A DNA stretch of 64,000 bases, taken from assembly GCF_050433565.1 (NCBI RefSeq), contig NZ_JBNPWZ010000005.1, forward strand, positions 169,592 through 233,591. The letters run 5' to 3'. Numbering within the stretch: position 1 is the first letter of the stretch; each line of letters begins with the position of its first letter. The DNA is from Ornithinibacillus bavariensis. GTDB taxonomy: Bacteria > Bacillota > Bacilli > Bacillales > Amphibacillaceae. The notes below the pieces were generated by a model. That model was given only the letters and a program-made list of their open reading frames with translations. It was not told where the DNA came from and ran no database searches. Position numbers and translations under genes: made by a program. Below are positions 45,786-53,343 of the stretch, in pieces.

Positions 45786-46769
45786 ATGTTGAAATTAAAA
45801 TATCTCTTTAATAATGTGGATTTAGCCGAAATGCTGTTAAGAAACTGGGAATATGATAATCAGTCTCTTGATATGTTTAAGTACTACAGAATATCGTCAA
45901 ATGCTATTTATCCTTTTCAGGTCCATGGCAAGACGCAGCTTTTAAGATTTTCTCCAAAAACAGAGAAAAACGGAGATAATATTTTAGCAGAACTCGATTT
46001 TATTACTTATCTACGTTCCAAACAATATGGAGTTTTGGAAACGGTTGTATCCAAAAATGGGAAGGAGCTTGTCGAAACACGAACACCATGGGGCGAATAT
46101 TATGCCTCTGTATTTAAACGTGTAGCAGGGAAGCAACTCAATTTAACGGACTTAAGCGAGGATATTATTTTCTGCTATGGAAAAGCTTTAGGGAAGCTTC
46201 ATCAATTATCTAGTGAGTATAATCCCAGTAAATACAAACGATGGTCATACAATGATGTGTTAAATTGGATTTATACTATTCTAGTTGATTTTCCAAATGA
46301 AGAATCGGCTTTGAGGGAAACTAAGCTATTACAAGATTATTTTGCTGATATTCCAATGACAAAAAAGACCTTTGGATTGATTCATTATGACTTTGAATAT
46401 GACAATGTATTCTATGATGAGAATACTAAATCTTGTAATATTATTGATTTTGATGATTCGATGTATCACTGGTATGTAATGGATATTGAGCAATCACTTA
46501 CTAGTTTACAAGATTGTGTACATCCAGAAATGTATCAGCAGAAAAAACAATACTTTTTGGATGGATATCGTACTGAGTTCGAGATCTCTGATGATATGAT
46601 GTCACTAATACCTGCTTGCAGACGATTTGCTAATTTGTACGGATATGCTCGAGTAAAAATATCCGTACAAGATCAGTGGGACAATGAGCCAGAATGGTTA
46701 AAAGACTTACGAAAGAATTTATCAGAGGCGATGAAAGAGGATGCGTTGTGCTTTGGAATGGCAATGTAG
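45786..46769 (+). CDS. Aminoglycoside phosphotransferase (APH)-fold kinase family protein
   Basis: A 327-residue APH-fold protein. The catalytic loop IHYDFEYDNVFYD (H-x-D-x4-N type) lies near residue 200, followed by NIIDFDDSMYHWYVMDI with the metal-binding Asp. The N-terminal lobe has LRFSPKTE, where the ATP-binding strand is expected. Such proteins phosphorylate small alcohols, amino acids or drugs; resistance cannot be claimed from sequence alone. GGGAG is 10 bases upstream of the ATG. Confidence 0.78.
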   Translation: MLKLKYLFNNVDLAEMLLRNWEYDNQSLDMFKYYRISSNAIYPFQVHGKTQLLRFSPKTEKNGDNILAELDFITYLRSKQYGVLETVVSKNGKELVETRTPWGEYYASVFKRVAGKQLNLTDLSEDIIFCYGKALGKLHQLSSEYNPSKYKRWSYNDVLNWIYTILVDFPNEESALRETKLLQDYFADIPMTKKTFGLIHYDFEYDNVFYDENTKSCNIIDFDDSMYHWYVMDIEQSLTSLQDCVHPEMYQQKKQYFLDGYRTEFEISDDMMSLIPACRRFANLYGYARVKISVQDQWDNEPEWLKDLRKNLSEAMKEDALCFGMAM

Positions 46770-46826
46770 TATTGAGGGATCTTTTGTCGTGTAGTAGTTA
46801 TACTACAATTAATGCTTAAATAGCTA

Positions 46827-46970
46827 TTAATGAAACATTGAAAAAAGCCTTATTTCCTGGTTTAAATGGAAAATTAAGGCTTTTTTTCTATTTTTGGAGA
46901 ATAAGTCCATCAACCGACTTATATTCTATTGGAATCTCTTAGAAGGAACAGATAATGACATGATAAGCGA
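46827..46970 (+). repeat. 144-bp direct repeat, copy 1 (with modB 3'-end relic)
   Basis: This segment aligns along its whole length, with many substitutions, to 47737-47880, exactly 910 bases downstream in the same orientation. Both start TTAATGAAACATTG, then carry a terminator hairpin and end in a stretch that is the modB 3' end in copy 2. In copy 1 the complement still reads IMSLSVPSKRFQ-stop, against VMLLFVRSRQFQ-stop in modB. It is therefore a decayed duplicate. 46971-47100 shows nothing recognisable. Confidence 0.85.
46844..46889. terminator. Terminator hairpin in repeat copy 1
   Basis: AAGCCTTATTTCC and GGAAAATTAAGGCTT pair with a one-base bulge and are followed by TTTTTT; it can end the phosphotransferase gene on the + strand. 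Confidence 0.85.
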
Positions 46971-47100
46971 AAGTGCCGTTTATTAAATTCTTATCAGGTA
47001 AGTATCCATCTGAAGCACTAGCGGTCTTAGTTAAAAGAACAAAAAATATTGTTACATGAAAAAATGAAAAGTCTGTTTTGAGATAGAATTAATTAATATT

Positions 47101-47559
47101 TTATGCCTTACTTACAATTGTTCCATCTTCTTTGGTCAGGTAATGAACCACGGCGAAATCGTTAACTGTTGCACCAAAATGAGAATACATTACAGTATGT
47201 TTAGGGTTTAGATATGCCTCTTTTCGCTCTTCAAAGAAGTCTTTATCATACCATTCAACGCCAAATCGAACAGTATTGCCCTTGTACGATGCTATCGACC
47301 AGTCCCATGGATTTCTACTATTCAATTCAAATCGACGATCTGACTCCTTCAAGTGGGCAATGCATACGTCTAGGTCCTCCTTTGAATGGAGTTGAACCTC
47401 AACCTGTGACCAGGCATAAACTTTCTTGCCTTGTGCTTGTCGACGTCCTGACTCTGCACCGGGTGTAACTACGGTCCAACCATCTTCTGTAACATAAGGT
47501 TGGAAAACGTCTTGTTGACCGATTCCCATGATATCCTCAGATTGGTTTATGTCTCTCAT
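47101..47559 (-). CDS. Protein of unknown function between two copies of a direct repeat
   Basis: A 152-residue soluble protein rich in aromatic and charged residues. Notable stretches are GWTVVTPGAESGRRQAQGKKVYAW, NPWDWSIASYKGNTVRFGVEWYDKDFFEERKEAY and TVMYSHFGATVNDFAVVHYLTKEDG. GGGAGGA stands just before the ATG at 47559, which is well supported over the longer frame to 47688. I recognise no family. It lies downstream of modB but beyond a terminator. Confidence 0.7.
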   Translation of the reverse strand: MRDINQSEDIMGIGQQDVFQPYVTEDGWTVVTPGAESGRRQAQGKKVYAWSQVEVQLHSKEDLDVCIAHLKESDRRFELNSRNPWDWSIASYKGNTVRFGVEWYDKDFFEERKEAYLNPKHTVMYSHFGATVNDFAVVHYLTKEDGTIVSKA

Positions 47560-47736
47560 AATATTCCTCCCTAATTGACTCCATAAAATTTCATTATAAT
47601 TTATTTCTATAAACGAAAAAATATTCCAGTAAAATGCGATTACTAAAATAAAACTATTTGAATAATATGAAACCAATTGTACCAGCACCCTCTATAACTA
47701 ATTCAGTGAGGCTATAATGAATTGCCTCACTGGCCG

Positions 47737-47880
47737 TTAATGAAACATTGTAAAAAGCCTTATTTCCCAGTTTCTATGGAAAATAAGGCTATTTTCTTCT
47801 ATTTTTGAGAAATAGTTCATTAGCAGACTTAATTTCTATTGGAATTGCCTAGAACGAACAAATAATAGCATGACGAACGA
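47737..47880 (+). repeat. 144-bp direct repeat, copy 2 (overlaps the modB 3' end)
   Basis: The counterpart of 46827-46970. It contains a terminator hairpin (AAGCCTTATTTCC..GGAAAATAAGGCT, 47754-47793) that can end modB on the - strand and the last 15 codons of modB. The modB copy is intact, so this is likely the parental copy. Confidence 0.85.
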
Positions 47881-48519
47881 TATTACCATAATTGATATTA
47901 CCCAAGCCCAAGCAAGATTTGTATTACCTGAATCCATTGCAATATAAATTGCTGTCGGAACAGTCTGTGTCTTACCAGGGATATTGCCAGCAAACATTAA
48001 CGTTGCTCCGAATTCTCCTAAAGCACGAGCAAAGCTTAAGATACATCCCGAAATTAGTACCCTGGAAGCAAGAGGAATAGATATAAAGAGAAACACTCTC
48101 CATTCATTTGCTCCATCCAGCCTTGCAGCAGCTTCAATATCATTATTTACGCTTTGGAATGCTGCCTTTGCAGACTGATACATCAATGGAAACGCAACTA
48201 TTGCAGAAGCAATGACTGCAGCCCACCATGTAAAGATTACCGGTTGATTAAAAATCCATTCTATTATTCTACCCATCAAACTGTTTCTACCAAAGACTAC
48301 AACAAGTAAAAATCCGACAACAGTAGGGGGGAGAACAATAGGGAGCATAATGATAGTTTCTAAAATGGACATTCCCTTAATTTTTTTTCGACTAAAATAT
48401 TTCCCTATCAATGTACCTAACACTATAACGATAATGCCAGAAACAGTTGAAATTTTTAATGACTGCCAGATAGGACTCCAAAATTCATCGGTTAACAAGC
48501 TACTGTGTAATAAATCCAT
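47836..48519 (-). CDS. modB: Molybdate ABC transporter permease
   Basis: Membrane channel subunit for molybdate import, 227 residues with about five membrane segments. The permease motif is AAARLDGANEWRVFLFISIPLASRVLISG near residue 140, the docking loop for the ATPase. The ATG at 48519 overlaps the end of modA by 20 bases; the longer frame to 48537 is less likely. No modC ATPase gene follows, which is also the case in the B. subtilis yvgL-yvgM locus. Confidence 0.9.
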   Translation of the reverse strand: MDLLHSSLLTDEFWSPIWQSLKISTVSGIIVIVLGTLIGKYFSRKKIKGMSILETIIMLPIVLPPTVVGFLLVVVFGRNSLMGRIIEWIFNQPVIFTWWAAVIASAIVAFPLMYQSAKAAFQSVNNDIEAAARLDGANEWRVFLFISIPLASRVLISGCILSFARALGEFGATLMFAGNIPGKTQTVPTAIYIAMDSGNTNLAWAWVISIMVISFVMLLFVRSRQFQ

Positions 48520-49294
48520 ATTCCTCAAAGACCTCAATTGCTTCTATACTTTGTAAATAGTTTAAAAATTGTTTGGCAGCTTCATAGTTTTGGGAATGCT
48601 TAACAATTCCTACAGGATACTCAATAGGAATGTGGGTAGTTGAATCAATTGTATCAATGATTGCAATTTTGTCAGAAATAAGTGCATCTGTTTTATAGAC
48701 TATACCTGCTTCCACATTAGCTGTCTCTACATATGATAATACTTGGCGGACATCTTTAGCAAATACTAGTTTAGGCTCTAAATCGTTCCACAAGCCACTT
48801 TTTTCAAGGGCTTCCTTAGCATATTTCCCAGCTGGAACCGTCTCTGGAGTACCGATAGAAATATGATCAATTTCCTTATGTACTAAATCAGTTAAGCTTT
48901 TAATCGGATATGCATTTTCTTTTGGCGTGATTACTACAAGTTCGTTGAATAAGAGAGTAGTACCGTCATCCGGTGCAATTATGCCTTCGGTGATGAGTTT
49001 TTGAAACTTATCGTTAGCTGCCGAGAAAAATAGATCAACGGGAGCACCTTGCGATATTTGCTGTTGAAGGGAACCTGAACTTCCATAATTAAATTTTAAT
49101 TTAACGTGTGGGTTGTCTGCTTCATACTTCTTCTGGATAATTTCTAAGGACTCCCTAAGACTAACAGCCGCTGAAATAGTTAATTCAATAGATGTGTCAT
49201 TGGCTAGAGAGATGTTAGATTGTTTATTTGAAGTACAGCCAGCTATGATGAAAAGCATTAAAACTATACCTATATAACGAGAATATTTTTGCAT
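48500..49294 (-). CDS. modA: Molybdate-binding lipoprotein of ABC transporter
   Basis: Extracellular molybdate receptor, 264 residues. The signal peptide ends in a lipobox, LFIIAGC, near residue 20, so the mature protein is lipid-anchored. The ModA core is visible: ISAAVSLRESLEII, FNYGSSGSLQQQISQGAPVDLFFSA and ANVEAGIVYKTDA. GAGGTG supports the ATG at 49294 rather than the GTG two codons upstream. It overlaps modB, so the two are cotranslated. Confidence 0.9.
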   Translation of the reverse strand: MQKYSRYIGIVLMLFIIAGCTSNKQSNISLANDTSIELTISAAVSLRESLEIIQKKYEADNPHVKLKFNYGSSGSLQQQISQGAPVDLFFSAANDKFQKLITEGIIAPDDGTTLLFNELVVITPKENAYPIKSLTDLVHKEIDHISIGTPETVPAGKYAKEALEKSGLWNDLEPKLVFAKDVRQVLSYVETANVEAGIVYKTDALISDKIAIIDTIDSTTHIPIEYPVGIVKHSQNYEAAKQFLNYLQSIEAIEVFEEYGFITQ

Positions 49295-49378
49295 GAACAC
49301 ACCTCATCTGAAATCTATCATTTTAGTTATTTTTAGTTTACTATAATTGTGAAAATTTATCTTGATTGTACAAGATAA

Positions 49379-50257
49379 CTAGCTAAAGTGGAAGGAAGCG
49401 ATAAAATTCATTAGCTCCGGATCAAATTGATGGTTGTTTTTATATAAAAAATACATGCCAGCTCGAGGCGTTTCAATAAAGTGAACAGGTATTTCTAATA
49501 ATCTACCTTCAATTATCTCCTTATTAATACTTGATAGAGGGAGAAAGCTAACCCCCATACCTTCCAGTACAAATCGTTTTGTAACGTACGTTTGATTGAC
49601 TTTCATCATTCGAAGGGAGGGAATCTTTATAAGGAGTTGTTCTTTTAGCTTTCCCCAGTAGTAAGGATGGTTATCGGTAAACAATATATGTTCTTCTAAT
49701 ATTCCCAAGCCATCTAAAATAGGGCCAGATTCAGCATCGTACCCGTCATGACGCATTACTAAAACAACATTTTCCTCATGAAATTGAATTGTTTTAATAA
49801 GACTAGACCCTGGTAGGCTTGATAGCCCTACATCAACATCACCATTTTCTATTTGCTGTGAAATTAGCCTTGATTCCATCACTTGAATAGTAAATTCAAC
49901 ATTCGGGTGTGTGGCCATATATTTATGCAAAATAGTAGGTAAAATTGTATCGGCAAGTAATGGTGAAATAGCAATTCGAAGTAGCTTATGATACCCTTGT
50001 TTAAATTGATTCATTCTGTGAAGACTTTTTTCAAATTGCGAGATAATCTCTGAAGCCTCGTGATAAAACATTCTACCAAACTCCGTTAAAACAATATTTC
50101 TACCATCTTTATGAAATAATTGTCCACCCAATTCTTTCTCTAACTGCTTTATTTGGAAGGTAATTGCTGGCTGTGTTAAATATAATTTTTCAGCCACCTG
50201 ACGATAATTTTCATATTCTGCTGCAAGGATAAATGTTTTTAGATTCTTAATATCCAT
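49379..50257 (-). CDS. citR: LysR-type regulator CitR
   Basis: A 292-residue LysR-family regulator. The N-terminal helix-turn-helix (MDIKNLKTFILAAEYENYRQVAEKLYLTQPAITFQIKQLE, 1-60) is followed by an effector domain with ISPLLADTILP and MKVNQTYVTKRFVLEGMGVSFLPLS. These stretches closely match B. subtilis CitR, as does its divergent arrangement with citA, which CitR represses. The 110-bp gap to citA should contain its operator. Confidence 0.85.
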   Translation of the reverse strand: MDIKNLKTFILAAEYENYRQVAEKLYLTQPAITFQIKQLEKELGGQLFHKDGRNIVLTEFGRMFYHEASEIISQFEKSLHRMNQFKQGYHKLLRIAISPLLADTILPTILHKYMATHPNVEFTIQVMESRLISQQIENGDVDVGLSSLPGSSLIKTIQFHEENVVLVMRHDGYDAESGPILDGLGILEEHILFTDNHPYYWGKLKEQLLIKIPSLRMMKVNQTYVTKRFVLEGMGVSFLPLSSINKEIIEGRLLEIPVHFIETPRAGMYFLYKNNHQFDPELMNFIASFHFS

Positions 50258-50367
50258 CTAGCACCTCAATTAATAAGAATTATTTATTATTATATTAAAA
50301 AATATTAAATTTTAATAATGTTTTTACTTTATTATAATGTAAGCAAAGGGAAGAGGGAGTGGTCAAA

Positions 50368-51282
50368 ATGTTTCAACCAGGACTAAAAAATGTTACAGCA
50401 GTACAAACAAAGCTGAGTAACATTGATGGAGACCAAGGTCGATTAAGCTATCGTGGTAAGGAAGTTCAACAATTAGTAGAAGGTTACTCTTTTGAGGAAG
50501 TTGCATATTTTCTTTTATACGAGGAATTTCCTGACCCAATTACAAAAGAGGAGTTTGAATCAAAATTAAAGGATTATCGCTCTCTTCCAGATTATATGGA
50601 GAGAATCCTTCTTGAACTACCGATTGATATGGAAATCATGGATGTACTGAGAACACTTATTTCGTCTCATCACATAAAGCATGATGTTGAAATAGAAGAA
50701 TCTGCGTTAAGGCTAATTGCAGTTATTCCTACAATTATATCCTACCAGTATCGTAGAATGAACCATCTACCATTTTTGAAACCTGATAAATCATTAAATC
50801 ATGTGGAGAATTTTATTTATATGCTAAATGAAGAGACAAACCATATTCACGCAAAAATACTAGAAACTTACCTAATATTGACAATGGAACACGGTTTAAA
50901 TGCATCTACATTTGCAGCAAGGGTGACAATTTCAACAGAAAGTGATTTAGTATCCGCAATTACTAGTGCAATTGGAACCATGAAAGGCCCATTACATGGC
51001 GGCGCACCATCTGGAGTGATTGAACTATTGGAAGAAATTGAAACAAAAGATAATATATGTGAAATAATTCACAAAAAATTAAGAAACAAAGAGCGAATTA
51101 TGGGATTTGGTCACAGAGTATATAAAACAATCGATCCACGAGCTGAAGCATTAAATATTAATCCAATGTTATTTACAGCGATTTTTAGCTCAAGTAGAAT
51201 AGTTGGTTGGTGTGCACATGCAATCGAACAAATGAGTAATAATACTATTTTTAGACCAAATGCTATGTATATAGGAAAATAA
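50368..51282 (+). CDS. citA: Citrate synthase CitA homologue with internal deletion
   Basis: Resembles B. subtilis CitA from start to end but is 304 instead of about 366 residues. The N-terminal parts are full (IDGDQGRLSYRGKEV, HGLNASTFAARVTISTESDLVSA). The catalytic histidines are present in MKGPLHGGAPSG and IMGFGHRVYKT. After DPRAEAL the sequence jumps to NINPMLFTAIFSSSRIVGWCAH. About 58-60 residues that normally lie between are missing, including the NV(D/E)FY segment with the third catalytic acid. The frame is kept, so a protein is made, but activity is doubtful. AGAGGGAG supports the ATG at 50368. Confidence 0.85.
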   Translation: MFQPGLKNVTAVQTKLSNIDGDQGRLSYRGKEVQQLVEGYSFEEVAYFLLYEEFPDPITKEEFESKLKDYRSLPDYMERILLELPIDMEIMDVLRTLISSHHIKHDVEIEESALRLIAVIPTIISYQYRRMNHLPFLKPDKSLNHVENFIYMLNEETNHIHAKILETYLILTMEHGLNASTFAARVTISTESDLVSAITSAIGTMKGPLHGGAPSGVIELLEEIETKDNICEIIHKKLRNKERIMGFGHRVYKTIDPRAEALNINPMLFTAIFSSSRIVGWCAHAIEQMSNNTIFRPNAMYIGK

Positions 51283-51291
51283 TAATTTCAG

Positions 51292-51330
51292 CGCTATAAA
51301 ATTAAAAATATTTTATAGCGTTTTTTGTTT
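51292..51330 (+). terminator. Terminator of citA
   Basis: CGCTATAAAAT and ATTTTATAGCG form an 11-bp stem followed by TTTTTTGTTT. The adjacent bases to 51470 show no gene. Confidence 0.9.
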
Positions 51331-51470
51331 CCGTCTCAATATCAGGAGTAAACTTTAATTATGAGATTAATAATATTGATTCCATTGTAAGTTCCTATAA
51401 GATATATTATGTAAACTAGTGAAAAGAAATAAAAATAATGCGTTTACTATACTCCCCAACTATTACTGCC

Positions 51471-51519
51471 AAAAAATATAATGACTAACAACAAAGTGAT
51501 CTCTTGTTATTAGTCATTA
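51471..51519 (-). terminator. Terminator of the DUF302/rhodanese unit
   Basis: On the minus strand TAATGACTAATAACAA pairs with TTGTTGTTAGTCATTA (one or two mismatches) and runs into TATTTTTT. Confidence 0.75.
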
Positions 51520-51553
51520 CATAATTACACAGTACACAGTATTCCGTTATTTA

Positions 51554-51940
51554 TTACTTACTCTTATCGATACAAGCTATTAATCTATTCTCAATATCGG
51601 TGGCAACATCCTGTAAAGACTCATCCTCTATCATTAGAATGAGGCTACTTGGTTTTGGCATTCCAATTTTTGTTTTTCCTTGTTTATCTTCATATACTAC
51701 GATTTTGCAAGGAAGAAAATATCCAATAAGTTGGTTTGCTGATAAAACATTTTGTGCTTCTTGAGGATTACATACCTCAAGTACAGTAAAAGGACTTTCT
51801 AAATTAAACCCCTTATTCTTCAATGTTTCTTGCACATTAAACTGCCATTGCACACCAAACTTCTCTTCTTTTAAATTCTTTTCCGGTGATTGGATTGCTT
51901 CATCAATTGATTTTGCTGTTTCAACAGTATAATGAAACAT
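51554..51940 (-). CDS. DUF302 family protein
   Basis: A 128-residue DUF302 protein: FHYTVETAKSIDEAI at the start, KEEKFGVQWQFNVQETLKNKG, FTVLEVCNPQEAQNVL and GYFLPCKIVVYED. The two Cys in VCNP and LPCK are typical of family members found with sulfur-transfer genes. AAGGAG fits the ATG at 51940. It follows the rhodanese gene by 27 bases and shares its promoter. The biochemical role is unknown. Confidence 0.82.
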   Translation of the reverse strand: MFHYTVETAKSIDEAIQSPEKNLKEEKFGVQWQFNVQETLKNKGFNLESPFTVLEVCNPQEAQNVLSANQLIGYFLPCKIVVYEDKQGKTKIGMPKPSSLILMIEDESLQDVATDIENRLIACIDKSK

Positions 51941-51967
51941 ACTATTCATCTCCTTAGTCTTCGCTGT

Positions 51968-52264
51968 TCATTCGGTTTTACCACTCCAGCTATTCATTCC
52001 GCCAACCATGTCCTCTACCTTGTATCCTAATGCTTCAAGAATTCCACAAGCTGCCTTACTACGGTTACCAGATTGGCAAGTAATAATATATGTTTTATCC
52101 TTATCTAATTCATTCTTACGTAGGGCAAGTTGTCCTAATGGAATATGCTTAGCACCAGGGATTTTACCTGTAGCAACCTCCAAATCTTCTCTAACGTCTA
52201 TAATATTTAGTTTTTCACCTGATGTTAATTTTTGTTCTAATTCTTTTGCTGTAATTTCTTTCAT
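51968..52264 (-). CDS. Single-domain rhodanese-like sulfurtransferase
   Basis: A 98-residue rhodanese that moves sulfane sulfur through a persulfide on its active-site Cys. Key pieces are NIIDVREDLEVATGKIPGAKHIPLGQL and the active loop ITCQSGNRSKAA. GGAGGA precedes the ATG at 52264. A CstR-type operator is 30 bases upstream, so it is probably induced by persulfide or polysulfide with the rest of the block. Confidence 0.88.
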   Translation of the reverse strand: MKEITAKELEQKLTSGEKLNIIDVREDLEVATGKIPGAKHIPLGQLALRKNELDKDKTYIITCQSGNRSKAACGILEALGYKVEDMVGGMNSWSGKTE

Positions 52265-52294
52265 TATGATTTCCTCCAATAAAGCTTTTTAAAT

Positions 52295-52321
52295 TACCCA
52301 TAGGGGTATAATTTCAATCAA
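52295..52321 (-). promoter_or_regulatory. CstR-type operator/promoter of the rhodanese-DUF302 unit
   Basis: TACCC-ATAG-GGGTA (52295-52308) matches the TACCC-N4-GGGTA operator seen at two other promoters here. On the minus strand TTGATT (52316-52321) lies upstream as a -35, with TAATTT on the other side as a weaker -10. Confidence 0.7.
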
Positions 52322-52366
52322 AAAGAAAAGTTCATCAACTCTTCCTTTGCAACTGAATTGCTGAAC

Positions 52367-52627
52367 TTATCTACTTTTCACTAATAAATCTACTGCTTCT
52401 TTTACTAATGCCTGCGTGTTTTCACCATTTTCTATATTTTTTCGAACACATTCTTCTAAATTCATACTTACAATTAAACCAATGGTACGATCAATTGCAC
52501 TTCGTGATGCAGATAACTGAGTAACGACATCTTTACAGTCTTGGTTTTTCTCAATCATACTTAAAACGCCTTTGATTTGACCTTCAATTCGTTTTAATCG
52601 ATTGACTACCGCTATATCATATTCCAT
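52367..52627 (-). CDS. cstR: CsoR-family persulfide-sensing repressor CstR
   Basis: An 86-residue all-helical repressor. The two conserved Cys are in NQDCKDVV (residue 31) and LEECV (residue 60). The His before the second Cys in copper-sensing CsoR is replaced (SMNLEEC), which points to the CstR persulfide sensor rather than a copper sensor. CstR represses sulfane-sulfur detoxification genes until persulfides crosslink its Cys pair. Three matching operators lie in the neighbourhood. It is preceded in the same transcript by a broken rhodanese gene. Confidence 0.85.
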   Translation of the reverse strand: MEYDIAVVNRLKRIEGQIKGVLSMIEKNQDCKDVVTQLSASRSAIDRTIGLIVSMNLEECVRKNIENGENTQALVKEAVDLLVKSR

Positions 52628-52920
52628 TCTTTATCACTCCTTTTCTGCACGGACAGTTACTTATATAATAACTAGCAACTTGATATCCCTTGCTCCTTAA
52701 ATATCTTAATCCTAAATTAAGCTCTAGGCGATCATTTGCAATCACATTGATTTTGATTAGAGTCATTATTATAGTCTCTTATATCTAAAAGAACCGTGCA
52801 TATCTTATCATGACCGGACATTTTACAAGGAATACCTAGTATAGGAAAATATCTTCTATATAACATTATACATAAAAGTGAGCCAGCAATTAAAATAAAA
52901 TAGGTAGCCCTGTGTTCCAC
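52617..52920 (-). pseudogene. Broken membrane-anchored rhodanese
   Basis: The N-terminal frame from 52920 reads a membrane helix (about YFILIAGSLLCIMLYRRYFP) and then CTVLLDIRDYNND, the first rhodanese strand, before stopping at 52732. Downstream a different frame reads NLGLRYLRSKGYQVASYYISNC, which is the usual C-terminal end of the same protein family, and stops at 52617 inside cstR. The roughly 30 residues between are missing or out of frame. It is the first gene after the operator-promoter at 52942-52971. Confidence 0.75.
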
Positions 52921-52941
52921 CTATTATTTAAGAATATACTC

Positions 52942-52971
52942 ATTATATACCCTTGTGGGTATGTTGGTCAA
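52942..52971 (-). promoter_or_regulatory. cstR: Promoter of the cstR unit with CstR-type operator in the spacer
   Basis: On the minus strand TTGACC (52966-52971) and TATAAT (52942-52947) are 18 bases apart. The spacer holds the perfect palindrome ATACCC-TTGT-GGGTAT (52947-52962). This implies autoregulation of cstR. Confidence 0.85.
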
Positions 52972-53073
52972 GAATGTAATAGGTATAAATCCCCTTCTTC
53001 CAGTTACTAAATCAGTAACTATTCATAAAGATTAATACAAAGATAAGATCCAGAGATACTAATTATATTGGTA

Positions 53074-53320
53074 CTACCTTAGGTTTTTAAGTGCTATAAC
53101 CATATTATAGATTCGTTGTCCAGAACGACTATGAATCATAACTCTTAACGAATCCACTTAAATGGTACGGTAAGGAACAGTTAGAAAGCGACAAGGGATC
53201 CTTTTCAAACAAAATAACTATAACATTTTCATCAAGTCTCCCAATTCTTGTAATAACAGATGCTCTACCTACTACACCATCAATCACTAAAAACACTTCG
53301 TGATCTGTTGAATTCCTTAT
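53074..53320 (-). pseudogene. Remnant of CoA-disulfide reductase with C-terminal rhodanese
   Basis: The minus strand keeps an N-terminal FAD-binding piece without a start codon: FLVIDGVVGRASVITRIGRL, then DENVIVILFEKD and LSNCSLPYHLSGFVKSYDS (stop at 53129). It aligns with the start of CoA-disulfide reductases (GGVAGGA..RRLDE..I..FE..SFANC.LPY), including the redox Cys. In another frame RVMIHSRSGQRIYNMVIALKNL (stop at 53074) matches the C-terminal rhodanese of the same proteins. Some 450 residues between are gone. The rest of 52972-53073 is featureless. Confidence 0.7.
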
Positions 53321-53343
53321 TTATAAATACTGTTTCTATTCAA

